Assembly: GCA_958510825.1 (NCBI GenBank)
Contig: OY294046.1
Span: 73,541,808 to 73,605,807, forward strand
DNA from: Brachypterus glaber
Taxonomy: Eukaryota > Arthropoda > Insecta > Coleoptera > Kateretidae
Length of the DNA stretch: 64,000 nucleotides
Direction: 5' to 3'
This document shows, one piece after another, positions 1-11,804 of the stretch (its first letter is position 1; every line of letters begins with the position of its first letter). Under the pieces are notes generated by a model, which saw nothing but the letters and a program-made list of their open reading frames with translations, made no database searches and was not told the DNA's origin. The position numbers and the translations under genes were made by a program.

Positions 1-83
1 CCCAACTCCGCCCGAAAGGAAGGAAAGAAGAGGATGAATAAATTATCAGAACTAGTAAGATTTCTTTCTGGTAGACCGTAGAT

Positions 84-435
84 TACATCGGCACTTAGTG
101 CTACTAAGAGTGCCGATGTATTGAAAAGTCAAAATTTTAGACCATTCTGAGTCGAAATCAGTAAAAATTTTTTTTGCGTCCGTCTGTCTGGGTGTAAACT
201 CTCTAACTCCATTTCTACATGAGATATCGACTTGCGGTTTTTTGCATATTGTTTCTTATCGTATTCCGAAGAGTTGATTAGATTTTGGGGGTAAACGATT
301 AGGGGAAAGGGGGTAAAAATAGGGTAAAATTCCTATTTTTAACGTTTTTTCTTTATAATTAAGGCAATTATTATTGTATTTGGTTAATTTAGCACTTATA
401 TAAAAGATAATTTTAAATTGGTCAAAAAATGTTAT
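84..435 (+). mobile_element. Family A element, copy 1, truncated
   Basis: It begins with the family hairpin, in which TACATCGGCACT pairs with AGTGCCGATGTA around a short loop. A GTCC/GTCT tetranucleotide run lies near 176-190, followed by the family body (gtaaacgattaggggaaagg and so on). The copy stops near 435, where it diverges from the other copies. A terminal hairpin plus a (GTCY)n run resembles the published description of Helentron-associated INE elements (DINE-1-like); that assignment is inference. Six other copies lie in the window. Confidence 0.7.
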
Positions 436-466
436 GTATGTATTTTCTCTTGTTCTAATTATGTAA

Positions 467-650
467 TAATTAAAATAATTCTCGGTTTATAGAACTTCGT
501 TTAAATTATATGTAGACAAAATAATAAGTAATATTTTTGTTATTGTATTTATCCCCTGAAGATGCCAATCCAATAAATGGTGAAACGTTGGGAAATTTTG
601 TCTACATATAATTTAAACAAAGTTCTATAAACCGAGAATTATTTTAATTA
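467..650. repeat. 184-bp foldback with 57-bp arms and a hammerhead-like core
   Basis: The left arm 467-523 and right arm 594-650 are inverted copies with about one mismatch. The loop carries CTGAAGA (556-562), a possible 4-bp stem GCCA/TGGT (564-567 with 578-581), GAAA (582-585) and GTC (600-602). This order resembles a hammerhead ribozyme core, but a proper stem I is not visible. It lies just downstream of the broken end of family A copy 1. Confidence 0.75.
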
Positions 651-1542
651 AAAAATGTCATTAACAATGTTTTTCATTAAAATAATATTCTTTTCAAGAA
701 TGTAAAAATATATTATACTTTTTAGCTAGAATGTTAAATATTAAAATGTCAATATCTATCTCATTTTATGTGATCAGAAATGTACCTAAAACTTCATTTA
801 ATTTAAATCATTCTGTAAGGCTTACATTTTCGAATGTAAACTGTTGTTTATAAAGTTACTTTAACCGTCCTTACCAGGACACAATATGTTCAAGACCCAT
901 GTCACTTTTAACTTGAACGTATCTTTTCCAAGTTAGTTTCATTAATATGCATTTCACTGCTAGTTACTGGCTACCCACTACTAAATAATTATTTGAAAAT
1001 ATATCTAGTTTGCTATAAATTTAGCTAATTAACAAATTAATTAATAGAGGTCGAGAATAGGAGTTTGCCCAACATGGTGGCGCTATCTAGCGTTATAGAT
1101 GTCACTGAAATCCACTGTTAGATGTACTACCAGATGATATACTTAATTTAAAAAAATCGGAAGTTAAAGTTTTATGACGAGAGGAAATGGAGTCTACCAA
1201 TATTACTCTGTTAGATGATTGAAAAATAGATTGATGGAATATTTAAGTTGAAAGTTTTATTTTTCCCCGCGTCCACTAATTTAAGTGTAATGCCTCATTT
1301 TTTAATGGTAAATCTGATAATTTGTTTGTCATTTTGAGGTTATGTGTTCGATGTTTACTAATTTTCTGACAGCAGATATGTATAATCAGCTGACTGTTAT
1401 TAACAACCGTTGTCATAAGCAACGGGTGGAAAATAGGCACTAACTACTAACTAGGTCGTAGAAGAAAGATATAAACCCCAAATCAACACTAGACATGATT
1501 TAAAATTAGGAAACTCAATAATAAAATGCAAACTTGACTTGT
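651..1542. other. Unassigned AT-rich sequence
   Basis: No open frame of interest and no repeat shared with the rest of the window was seen. It contains an ordinary non-AT stretch (about 1050-1450) without recognisable coding potential. Confidence 0.5.
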
Positions 1543-2232
1543 TACAACGGCACTTAGTGCTACTAAGAGTGCCGATGTATTGAAATCTTCGCCGAAAAGT
1601 CAAAATCTTTGACCACGTTTTTTTCACATTTCTCGACGTTTTAGTCGAAATCAGTAAAAAAATTTTTTTGAGTCCGTCTGTCTGTCTGGATGTAAACTCT
1701 CTAACTCCATTTCTACATGAGATATCGACTTGCGTTTTTTCTGCATATTGTTTCTTATCGTATTTCGAAGAGCTTATTAGATTTTGGGGGTAAACGATTG
1801 GGGGTAAAGGGGTAAAAATAGAGTAAAACTCCTATTTTTAGCGTTTTTTGTTTAAAATTGAGGCAATTATTATTGTATTTGGTTAATTTAGCACTTTTAT
1901 AAAAGATAATTTTAAATTGGTCAAAAAATGTTATAAACAACGTTTTCCTAAAACACATTGTTTTCGAGATATTGGTGTTTAAAGCAGTAAAAGGTTTTTT
2001 TAGCATATCTCACATATTTATAACCCGATTTCAAAAAATTATATTTTAAATAAAGGCTCTTTTTAAGCCCTATAAAAAATGTTATATACAGTTTTTTGCT
2101 AGAATATAATGTTTTAAAGATACAGAATTTAAAATCAAACAAAACACCTAGTTTGAAATTTGCAAACTAGATGGCTCTAGTGTACAAAAGTGCCGATGTT
2201 TTGACAGGGTGCTTGCAACGTTTCATCTAGTT
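1543..2232 (+). mobile_element. Family A element, copy 2
   Basis: The copy runs from the left hairpin (with one substitution, ACAACGGCAC) through the GTCC/GTCT run at about 1673-1690 to the right end. There, AGTGCCGATGTTTTGACAGG is followed by a second short hairpin (AACTAGATG pairing with CATCTAGTT). Minus-strand open frames at 1755-2142 recur in other copies only because the DNA is repeated; they have no start or domain support. Confidence 0.8.
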
Positions 2233-2754
2233 CTTATGTATAAATAAAAATCTTTGTTACGGTTGGGCGCCAATTAGTTACATTATTATAATTCAAATAC
2301 TATTGTTTATATACCATGGTATACCAGAACAAAATCTGAATATATAACTTTAGCAATAACTTGTAATAATTAGATACAACAAGAAATTTAATGGAAAAAT
2401 TATGTGATTATTGTAATGAGATGTAAATAATTCACAGTTAAGTGGCATTTGAGTGAATTCTATTGAGCAAAACGGGGTAATTTTTAACACGAATTGTCAC
2501 TTATGGTACTTACACGTATTAATGACGTAATAAATGTACGATTTCTATTGTTTAATAACTGAATAAATGTGTATGTCCAGTTGAACACCTGCTTATTAGC
2601 TTTAAGTCTCCCACACTTAGGCTTATGACACACTCCAATGATTTTTCTTATGAGAAAAAAGTAATGGAATAAATACAATATTTCCTGAAAAAAAATATTT
2701 CTCTTCAAATAAAAATAATTTTACAATTTTTGAAGACATAAAATATATGTTAAC
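2233..2754. other. Unassigned AT-rich sequence
   Basis: There is no gene or shared repeat. A GGTTGGGCGCCAATTAG string near 2257 resembles the reverse complement of an LTR-retrotransposon primer-binding site, but no LTR pair was found. Confidence 0.4.
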
Positions 2755-3145
2755 TACACTCTAAATTTGTCCGTCAATCTTACAGTAGTTTTAACTGTAA
2801 TAATTAAAGCAAATTTACAATGTCAGAATGTGAATTTACAATATTTATTAAATTAACCTCAATATCACTGGGTTTAGTAAAATCTCAGCCCTTTTCCTGT
2901 CGGTACAATAATTTTGCATTAAAATTCCTGCATGTGGTGCAAAACCCAGCACCTTTACAGACAGTCCCAAAAATTACCATAATAATAGCAGTAAAATTAC
3001 CAAAATAAAAATTCACATTTTTACAGATAACTGTGAATTTACAGTACTGATTTAAATTTACCACTTTCTTTGCTGGTAACATATGACCTACTTTATTTGC
3101 TGTAAAATTACCATATTTGCATTTACAGTGTACAAAAGATTTGTC
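2755..3145. repeat. Repeat family K, copy 1
   Basis: The first part (about 2766-2910) occurs inverted at about 61425-61600, including TTTGTCCGTCAATCTTACAG and the tract around AATTCACATTCTGAC. The remainder is rich in degenerate TTTACAGT/ACTGTAAA motifs in both orientations. No coding content is supported. Confidence 0.6.
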
Positions 3146-3524
3146 CATAACACGGTGGCCCCCAAAAAATATTGGTTAAACTAGAAATACGAAAAAAACG
3201 GACTAGGTCACATTGTAGCCCAATGTCTGGAGAGCATATAACCGTTTACCATGCCGCATTTTGTTAAAAACTCTTCAGGACCTGTCAGTGGTTAGTACAC
3301 TGTAACTAAAAATTTATAAGGCAGTTTCTTGTACTATTTTATCCTCAGAATTTAAATCTGTTCGTAAAATTGACCTATCATCTGTCGTTTTCGAGAAAAT
3401 CCCTTCTATAACTTTATTTGGTGCTATTTTTAAATACTCGTAAAAAACTCAAAAAAAAACAGATAATTCATTATAAGCAAGCTTAAATATAAGATTGTAT
3501 GTTGTGCTTCATACAGGAAATTAA
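3146..3524. other. Unassigned sequence
   Basis: No supported gene or repeat was seen in this stretch. Confidence 0.4.
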
Positions 3525-4032
3525 AAAAATTAAAAATTATAGGCCCATAAGAGGTCTGTACTTTTTGTTCTTTTGGGTTGGCAACAGACCTGGCCTATCG
3601 ATTGACGTTTGGACTTTTTGCAAATGTCAATGTCGCTTTAAAGTTGAATTTTCTACAAAATTTTGTGTTTAGGTTATTTTTACCATGTTAAAATTGTGGC
3701 TTGGTTAATTGCAGTAAAAAGTGAAGAGATGACTATAAAATATATCAAAATATTATTTGTTCTTAGAATTTTAAACATGATGTTAACTGTAATGCCAATC
3801 CAAAACGAAAATCCCTAAATCAGTCATCAATTTAAATGTAAGTTTTTTTAAATTTTAGAGCAAAATAGAAAAAATTGTATAAAGCACTCGTTTCATAACA
3901 CGTTTTTAGCGCACTAGTACTTTAGAAAACTCGCCGCAAACGGCTCGTTTTTTAAACTTGTACTTTAAAAGTCCAAACTTGTACTCGTGCGCTAAATACG
4001 TATGTTATGAAACTAGTACTTTAATATACTAT
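3525..4032 (+). mobile_element. Repeat family J, copy 1
   Basis: About 500 bp shared with 54185-54675 (same strand) and 48989-49450 (opposite strand). Landmarks in order are TAGGCCCATAAGAGGTC, TTGGGTTGGCA, AAAATTGTGGCTTGGTTA, AATTTAAATGTAAG and a terminal imperfect palindrome (GCGCAC/GTGCGC, CATAACA/TGTTATG) ending in TACTTTAATATACTAT. It is probably a non-autonomous DNA element; superfamily unknown. Confidence 0.7.
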
Positions 4033-4288
4033 ACTGTGGTATCCGCAATAGTATACTTTTCTTGCTAAATAATAATCCTAGATAATGATAAATAATTTTT
4101 ATTGTGTTGAACAGTGTACATGTCAAATTTTAGACTTGTGATCTAAATTATCGTCAAAAATTAATTGGCATAAATTCAGTGTCACGTAAGCAGGAAAATG
4201 TTTATGATTATATTAGTATAGCAGTGGAATAACTATTCCGTCCATTTATTTTGTCCAAATATCGTACCGAGTGATATTGGTAGAATGT

Positions 4289-4558
4289 AGTTTCGCCAAC
4301 GAACTAATAACTCTTCTCTCTAGAATACGCATACCGTTAATATAAAGTATCGCCAACATCTCAGTTTGTTTATAAACAAATAGTAGGTATATTCAGGCCT
4401 GAACAATAACAGTTACCAGTAACTGTTATTATTGTCTCTGTTAGAGCAAAGGTGTGCGAGTAAGACAGACAAATGTATATGTTGGCTACGTTTTTGTCAG
4501 TTTTTACAAATGAAATGCCTATTCTAGAGAGAAGAGTTATTAGTTCGTTGAGTTTCGC
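4289..4558. mobile_element. hAT-type MITE with 8-bp target duplication, copy 1
   Basis: The element 4297-4550 (254 bp) has inverted termini CAACGAACTAATAACTC and is flanked by perfect 8-bp duplications agtttcgc (4289-4296 and 4551-4558). It has no coding capacity. A second copy at 53404-53656, in the opposite orientation, has a different perfect 8-bp duplication. Eight-bp duplications are typical of hAT, but P and some other superfamilies share them. Confidence 0.9.
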
Positions 4559-5568
4559 GCTTCTGACGCTCGTCAAGGGTTATCTCAGAACTTCATACTT
4601 TCATTGGACACTGCATTGAACACTTTTCAAAAAATTAAAACATTTGAACATTATGAACACATTTACAAGAAGAAGCTGTTCTTAAGGACACCATAGTAAT
4701 ATACTGAACATAAAGTGTTAAGTACAATATAGAAGCTTCGATTTAAACTAGCTTAGCATGTATTTTCTGAACCCTTGCTTTTGATAAGCTCATTCAAAAA
4801 GATTTTTTAACGTTATTTAACAAGGCAGCTTCGATTTTATGGTAAACGGCTAAACAAATGGTAAACGGCTATATACTCCCCCCATGCCTGGAGAGTCCTC
4901 AGGCCTTTGGCGTGTTCCCTTTTTTCGTATTTCTAGTTTAACTTTTTTGGGGGTCACCGTGATAACCTTCCAAGATTTTTGTATGACTTGTATAACCATG
5001 ATATTCTTCTTTGTTCGAAATAAAAATTCAAGGGTTTTCGAGCTTTTTGATAATATTCCTAAGATTTTTGAAAAAATAATACAAAATCTTGTCAAAAATT
5101 GCCGAGATTTTTTATTAATATTTTTAAAAAAATTGAAAGATTCTGGAGGCCTGTTAATTGGCCAATAACAGTTCTAAAACTCATAACGGAGAGGGGGACC
5201 GGGCCCCCTTGGAATATTATCCTTACTTTTAAATATTATTAAAACTTCACAATTTTTAAATAAATTCTAGTCTTTTTTTCAAGCAATAAAAAATTATAAA
5301 TTTTATCTATTTTTTACTTCAAAATTTTTTAAGAGATCTTGAAAAGTCTATATGCCTTATATTACTTTTCCTAGACCTGACTGCATTCGGATTGACTGTC
5401 CCAAAATACATGGGGTATAAGAATATTGTCATTAAGTGCTGTCCCTATACAATTAAGGAGTTTTTAGATTTTAATTTTAAGGAATGCTTTGTATTTTTTA
5501 ATTTGTTTCTTAGTCTATTTACGTATTTATTTAAGAAATCCATTATTGTATATTTTTTTTTAATGTTA
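4559..5568. other. Unassigned sequence with overlapping short frames
   Basis: Open frames on both strands at 4850-5168 overlap head to head and have AT-driven composition; I do not call them genes. A small GC-rich patch (about 5190-5212) lies in otherwise AT-rich DNA. Confidence 0.4.
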
Positions 5569-5991
5569 CACGGAAAGAAATTAGTGGGCTCTGCGCTATA
5601 CATTATAAGATATTTGGTAACAGTGGCAAATTATAGTGATTTAAGCTATAGATTATAAGGGACACAATAACTAATAATGTTAAAAATAAATTGGAAACGA
5701 TTATATATATTACAGACACGATTATATTTATTACAGGCACTATTATAAATTTACAGAAATTTTATTATATTATAAACATTATTAGCACGGACAATAATTA
5801 AATCTATTTAAGCTATAAATGCCATATTATTTGTTATATTTTATTATTCACTAAACAATTAAAGTATTTCATATAAATTTTTACACTGACTGCCATAATT
5901 GTAAGAGAAAGCCTTGTATTTATATAATAAGCGATTATAATTTGCTTGGTATGTGTGTTATAGCGCTCCTAGCTATAATTCTTTTTCCGTG
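5569..5991 (+). mobile_element. MITE family B, copy 1
   Basis: A 423-bp element bounded by CACGGAAA and its inverse TTCCGTG, with TA on both sides (5567-5568 and 5992-5993). Five other nearly identical copies are present. A TA duplication and very short terminal repeats suggest a Tc1/mariner-type non-autonomous element. It encodes no protein. Confidence 0.9.
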
Positions 5992-6423
5992 TATATGTTA
6001 CACGATATATGTTAATTTAAATTTTACTAAATATGACCTACCAGTTTTTTGTGTGTCTGTGATACATTACTTGACTGAAATCTATAATATCTCTTTTGTA
6101 AAAGCTTTTTCTTCTTTTCTAATTAACAATTAAAAAATCCCTAATTTGTAAATTAAGTTTAGATTTTTTACCTGAACAAGGTAAAAGTAATATTTCAAAT
6201 AAAAAATATGCTGATGAGACAACCTTAAAGAAAAGGTATGACATATTTTAAGAGCTTCCGGTATTAAATCTGAAAATTCCTTTTGTTTTTCTTTCTATTC
6301 ATAGAAATTGTCCTTAATGAATGGCAAACATTCTTTTTTATTTTAAACATATCACAATACACATTAAAAAATAATAAATACAATACACAGTAAAAATATA
6401 TACCTACTAAATTATTGATGGTG
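5992..6423. other. Unassigned AT-rich sequence
   Basis: No supported gene or repeat was seen. Confidence 0.4.
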
Positions 6424-7865
6424 CAGAATAGTATATTCTATAACTAGTATGGAATAGACAATATTCCGCGCGAGCGGAAAGTTTGTCTTACAAGCCGACA
6501 GGCGAGTATGACGGTCCCGCGAGCGCGGAAATACTATTCCATACGTGTTGTAGACTATACTTTTTCTTCGACTGCAAATATGAAACAATGTATGGCTTTT
6601 AACTGCGGACAAGGTTAAAAACAATGTTTTTTGTGGCTTGATATTGTAAATGCAACAAAACGCGTATTTTTAAATAAAGCAATTAATGTTATTTATTAAT
6701 TTTATCAAATCAGTACTCAAAAAAGATTTTTATTTAATTTTAGCACATACAGGGTGATCCATAACTGGCATGCCAAAATTTAAGAGGTGATTCTAGATCC
6801 AAAAATATAAAAAAAGTTCTTATAAAGGTTGGTCCGGAAATGAGCCCTAAGGGATCTAGGGCCCTTTAAAATTGTAATAAAAATAAGGTTTTTAATTAAT
6901 AACTTGGGTACCGTTTAAGCTAGAGCGGCGAGCTTTTGCATGTATACTAGTATTAATAAGGGCAATAAGTTTATGTTAATTTATTTTTTTAATTTATCCA
7001 GAGGCGTGCCCAGACGGACAAAATATATGAGGCTTAAAACATTTTTGCCCCAAACTTTTCTATGTGTATGTTTTTTGGTTTTTTTGTAAAAAATATAGAT
7101 TTCTAGAGTAAAAATACATATAAAATATCATATAGTGTAATACTGTAGGAGCAACCGTTATCAAAAAAAAAATGCAATTAAGAGGAAGTAACATTTTGTG
7201 CCACCAAAAACGTTACTTTTTAAAAGGCTATTACTCCTTTAATATTAAATTTAGGTGTTTTGGTGTATACTACTTTTTTGCTCAGTTTTAAATGAAGAAT
7301 CACCCTGCAGCATTAAAATTTTATTGGTGCTTTTTTTTGTTCCCCATTCAATACGTCATCTTAGAAGGGCCGTAGCTCCCTTAGGGCTCATTTCCGGACC
7401 AACCTTTATAGAAACTTTTTTTCATATTTTTGGATGTAGAATCACCTCTTAAATTTCGGTACGCGAGTTCTGGAACAGGCTGTATTTACAAATTATAATG
7501 CAAAAATTGAGGGTTATGTCAGATTGTTGTGACAGATATCAGGTTTAAATAATTAACAATAGATAGAGCAGTTTTAATTTTTTTAACTAAATTGATAAAA
7601 AACTGGTCAACTATTAAGAAAAACTAATAAACTTTATGTAATTTTAACGCAAAACTTTTCAATATTTCATGGTAATATATATATATATATATATTTTTGC
7701 TAATTTTGCTACAGTTTTCTTTACTTTTATAAACAAGAGATGCCACTACATGTGCGCAAGTCCAAACACTTGATATGGAATATTCATACCGTGTCTAGAG
7801 CTAGAATGGATTCATTCTGTGTTTGAAAAGTGTGTGTATTTTCTTACCTTCTAAAGCAGTCGTAG
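6424..7865 (+). mobile_element. Hairpin family C, copy 1, split by a foldback
   Basis: The left part 6424-6749 starts with an imperfect GC-rich hairpin (TATGGAATAG and ATTCCGCGC in one arm, the inverse in the other). The right part 7483-7865 continues exactly as in uninterrupted copy 50122-50823. The split point is the TA inside GCACATATTTACA, now duplicated around the foldback 6750-7482. The hairpin creates short open frames without coding evidence. Confidence 0.85.
6750..7482. mobile_element. CAGGGTG foldback F1 (733 bp) nested in family C
   Basis: The termini are CAGGGTGATCC and GGAACAGGCTG, with TA on each side. Long imperfect arms share ATTCTA-ATCCAAAAATAT, AAAGGTTGGTCCGGAAATGA and the GGGAGCTACGGCCCTT-type block. 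A truncated relative lies at 48274-48680. TA target and CAGGGTG end suggest a Tc1/mariner-like palindromic MITE. Confidence 0.9.
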
Positions 7866-8094
7866 AAAAAATTATTATTGTGCTAATTACACTAATGGTT
7901 TTATATTTTTAGATGCTGAATCCAAATATGCCAAAAAATATATAAAATATATAATATATAAAACCTACAATTTTCAACAAATTTGAATATAAAACAAGTA
8001 AATATAGGACAATTGAAAAAAAAAACAATTTCAAAAAAATCTCTCCTGCCTTTTTTTACTTGCTTGAAGTAGAATATCTCTAATGCGCAACTAA
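7866..8094. other. AT-rich spacer
   Basis: No gene or shared repeat was seen in this stretch. Confidence 0.4.
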
Positions 8095-8239
8095 AATAGT
8101 TATTTACAATACAAGGGCGAAAAGTTACATTTTTTGATTGAGTAGGTTTTTAGAAGCCGAGGGCCTCCGGCCCGAGGGTAATATACCTATGCAAAAAATA
8201 TTTCTTTTTACTTTATTATTACTTATCTAGTTATCCATT

Positions 8240-8292
8240 TCAAACTGCTATCCAATCAAATCGCATAAGAGCCTGTGGATGTGCCCTTAGCT
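8240..8292. repeat. Partial Harbinger-type MITE end
   Basis: The string ATCGCATAAGAGCCTGTGG followed by ATGTGCCCTTAG matches the right end of the 146-bp MITEs at 16356-16501 and 35089-35234. Only this end is present. Confidence 0.5.
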
Positions 8293-8569
8293 TAAGCTAT
8301 TAGTGTTTTGATTAATTGTTTGTTCTGAAAATATTGGTACTTCTGAAACCGATCTATAACTATATATAAATATAATAAATATTGAAATTAATTTTACAAT
8401 TGCTGTTTTGTGTTTGTGATTTATTTTAGTGGATGAATCCGGATTAAGGGAAAGCATATATTTTGAGGTTATGTTATAGAATAAACTTATATAAAATTAT
8501 AACACTTGTAATCGGTCAAAAAGGACATAGTTTTAGACCAAAAGTGAACAAAAGGTCATATTATAATTA

Positions 8570-8990
8570 TTATTAGTGTTAAATAAAGCGTTTATATCTT
8601 TAAATCTGTGTCTGGCTTATTTGAACAATTCTGTTTCGTAAACTTCTCAAATCTGGCGCCTGAGTAAATCCGCATTTCCGTATTTTCCGATACCCGGTGC
8701 CAAAGTGGTTCTAAACACCCTTAGGAGGTTTATACCCACTTACATTTGGCAATTAAGTGTTTTAATAAGTTACCAAATGACTTAAAAAATATAAAAAATT
8801 AAAATGTTTTTTAAAAATAAGTTACGTGAGTTTTTAATTAATAAGAGCTTCTACAGCTTCTATATTTAATCTAATTTTTAATTTTATATCAATCTAAAAC
8901 ATGTTTACTATTATGAATTTTTATTGTAATGTATTTTTAAACTAATCCTATACCATGTAATTTGGTCCTTTGAATAATAAATATTATTAT
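8570..8990 (+). other. Insertion in one arm, LTR-like features
   Basis: This segment is absent from the matching right arm, so it is an insertion or the right arm has a deletion. It contains AATAAAG and then TCTGGCGCCTGAGT (about 8647-8660), which resembles an LTR end followed by a primer-binding site. No second LTR or coding region was found, so the LTR reading is weak. Confidence 0.35.
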
Positions 8991-9743
8991 TATAATTTAT
9001 AAATATTACATTAAAAATCATCTTATTTAAAAAAGCTTAAAAATAAAACTTTTACTTTTTGGCTCCAGGGCCACAACAAAAAAAGTCCAACTTTTCACCC
9101 GCAAAACAAAAAGTGTCGTTTTTAGAATCAATCGAATAAAAAATGGTTTATCTTGCGTCATTAGGGATATTTTGCGTAAATTGTATTTGATAATAACTAG
9201 TTAACTATTATAGACTCAATAATAATTATTTATGTGCATTTTTAATAATTTTAATGATAGTTTTTAAAGTGGTTTCCAATTTACCTGTTGTTATTACATG
9301 GTAATTTATTAATTTAATAAGTAATATTATAATAAACACGAGTTTTTCATAGCTAGGTTTGATAAAAATATTGAAACCATTAAAATAATTTTAGATACCG
9401 AACTATTAAAATGCCGTAAAGGAAAATTATTTATAAGCAATAATTATAATTAAACATGATTTTATACTTAAGTTTTTATAAAAATTCAAGTAAATTTAAT
9501 ATAAATAAATATATTAATTTGTATTGTTTTCTGATAACAAAATAATATATAATTTTTATATGGAAATTTTCGAAGAAAAACATTTATAAGCTTTTTATGT
9601 TAAAGCATAATTAAATACAAAATATAATAATAAAATATGTAAAATTATTTAAATATGTCGTTATATATACAATATTAATTGCTCTACTTATTTATTATCG
9701 TAATGGAATTGTAAAAAAAAGTAATGGCCATTATAATATTTTT

Positions 9744-10341
9744 TGCACGAGCAAGACTAAAACCTAATTTTACGCTTTCATTTTCGGGACTAAACTTGCC
9801 GTTTTTCTCCCTAGGGAATAAAAATCACGGCAACCTTGATAATATTAAAATATTATACTTACTATGTGCTTTGTTGGTTCAAAAATTAGGTTTGGTGGTA
9901 TTTTGTAATAAATTAGCGATTCAAACAAATTTATTTGATTTTAACAAAGAAAACCTTTAAAAATAACATTGTTATAACAATTTATACATAACTTAAAATT
10001 TATCACCTTCGTCCATTTTTTTGACGTTTGTGTCAACCATATTAAAAAACAATTGAAATCGCGATAGCCATGAAACTGATTTTTCGCAATTTAAAGGCAT
10101 CTTGATTAAATTACGAAAATAAAAGAACCGATTTTAGACGCGTGGTTTTTAATTTTAATTTTATCTACCTACCTAAATTATGTTTGGTCCTGCAAAAAAT
10201 AGTGTATATACCTCAGGACTAAACTTGACTGTTTTAGTCCCTTGCATTTCTGTTTCCCTCGCTCGCTACGCTCTCTCAGGAAACACTAATGCAGAGGGAC
10301 TAAAACAGCCAGTTTAGTCCCTTGGTATATAAATAACTATT
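9744..10341 (+). mobile_element. 598-bp hairpin-end element b, copy 1
   Basis: This repeats almost perfectly, inverted, at 12063-12660. The right end (10199-10341) is a long hairpin (GGACTAAACTTG... paired with ...CAGCCAGTTTAGTCC; loop around CTCGCTCGCTACGC) followed by TATAAATAACTATT. The other end (GCAAGACTAAAACC) is not its inverse, so the termini are asymmetric. The 78-aa open frame at 9724-9960 is interrupted in the other copy and is not called a gene. Confidence 0.85.
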
Positions 10342-11109
10342 TAATTCGATTGATTCTAAAAAAGACACTTTTTGTTCATGTTTTACGGACGAAAAGTTGA
10401 ACTTTGTGGCCCTAGGGTCAAAAAGTTTTTTCCGCCCGCTAACTAAAACTTGTTATTTTTAAGCTTTTTTAAAAGAAGATGCTTTACCTTTACTGTAATA
10501 TGTATAAAGAAATATGACCTTTTGGTCACTTTTGGTCTTGAACTAACTGTTCTTTTTGACCAGATACAGTTATTATAATCATTTCATACAAAATAAAAAT
10601 TTCTTCTATAACATAACCTCAAAATATATGTTAACTGATTAATCTGTATTCATCCACTAAATTAAATTAAAAACACAAAATTTCAATTTTAAAATCAATT
10701 TCAGTATTTATAATATTCATAGAACGGTTCAGAAGTATTACTATTTTCATAACAGACACATTTTAACATAAATTAATCACCAAGCTATAGCTTTTTTAAT
10801 TCGAAAATGAAACCGCACGCAAAAGAAACGATTCGATTGTTTTTTTAGCGATTTGATTGGATAGCATGGATAACTAGATAAGTAAGTAATAAGACACTAA
10901 AAAGAAATACTTTTTGCAATTTAAAATTAAGTATATTTTAATAATTTATTATAATTAGTAACAATCGAATAAAAAATATTGTATAATACACGGGCAAAAA
11001 GTTAAATTTCGATTTCGTAGGTTTATTACCCTCGGGCCGGCCCTCGGCTTCTAAAAACCTACTCAATCGAAAAAATTAACTTTTTGCCCTTGTATTATAA
11101 ATAACTATT

Positions 11110-11804
11110 AAATTTTTTATGGTATGCGGTTGAAAAGTTAAGATTTACAGCACATTTTTTAAATACAATTAATTTAGATTATGATAATAGTAAACAAGGT
11201 TTATTTTTTATCTTTTATCTTAAATTGCTTTATGGTTACCTTTTTAACATTTAAAATTTATTATGTATTTTCAATAATATTTTATAATAGCTGTAAATTT
11301 TATATTAGTGTACCTAAGTACTACTATATTGATTTTTTATGTAAAAAAGTTTTTGGAATTTTTAATTTTTTGCAAAAAAAAATACAATGGCTTGTTTTTG
11401 GAAAACCTAGGTATATTTAAATATAATAGAATTTTTGAATAATAATTAGTAATAAAATATACATAAAAAGTATTTTAAATAACAATTTCAGGACAATGAT
11501 ATAGTTTATAATAAAATAAACAATTTAAACATTTCACATTTAAATGACAATAAAAAGCCTATATTATAAAATGTCAGATTTTTAACATTAAATCTGCCTA
11601 TATGGTATATTTTGCATGTAAATTAATTAAATAAATTGTCATCAATGAAATATGCTTACGATCATTTAAATGCGACAATTTTATTCCATATAAAATATTA
11701 AATTTATTTTAAATTAAAGCACATTCAAATGAAGCTAAATTATTTTATTTAATAATTATTATTAAAATTGATAACCTAGTTCAATTTAGTAAAATAAAAA
11801 AATA
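11110..11804. other. Unassigned, very AT-rich sequence
   Basis: The 79-aa open frame at 11181-11420 is rich in F, I, K and Y and has no recognisable domain. No repeat was assigned. Confidence 0.4.

Larger units (their letters stand above)
8095..11109. mobile_element. 3-kb inverted-repeat element ending in AATAGTTATTTA
   Basis: The left end AATAGTTATTTA (8095) and right end TAAATAACTATT (11109) are inverted. The left arm 8095-9150 matches the right arm 10342-11109 in reverse, including GAGTAGGTTTTTAGAAGCCG near the ends, a run around GGACATAGTTTTAGACC, and a block around AATCAATCGAATAAA. The left arm carries an extra segment (about 8570-8990). The right end forms a roughly 110-bp hairpin around GGGCCGGCCC. 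A 598-bp element (9744-10341) sits between the arms. No transposase frame was found; the superfamily is unknown. Confidence 0.8.

Noticed and set aside
4850..5168. Overlapping frames on opposite strands
   Set aside because: Head-to-head overlap, F/I/K-rich composition, no domain and no flanking support.
8640..8670. LTR retrotransposon suggested by TGGCGCC strings here and near 2257 and 16769
   Set aside because: No paired LTRs, polypurine tract or gag/pol frame was found near any of them; kept only as a weak note.
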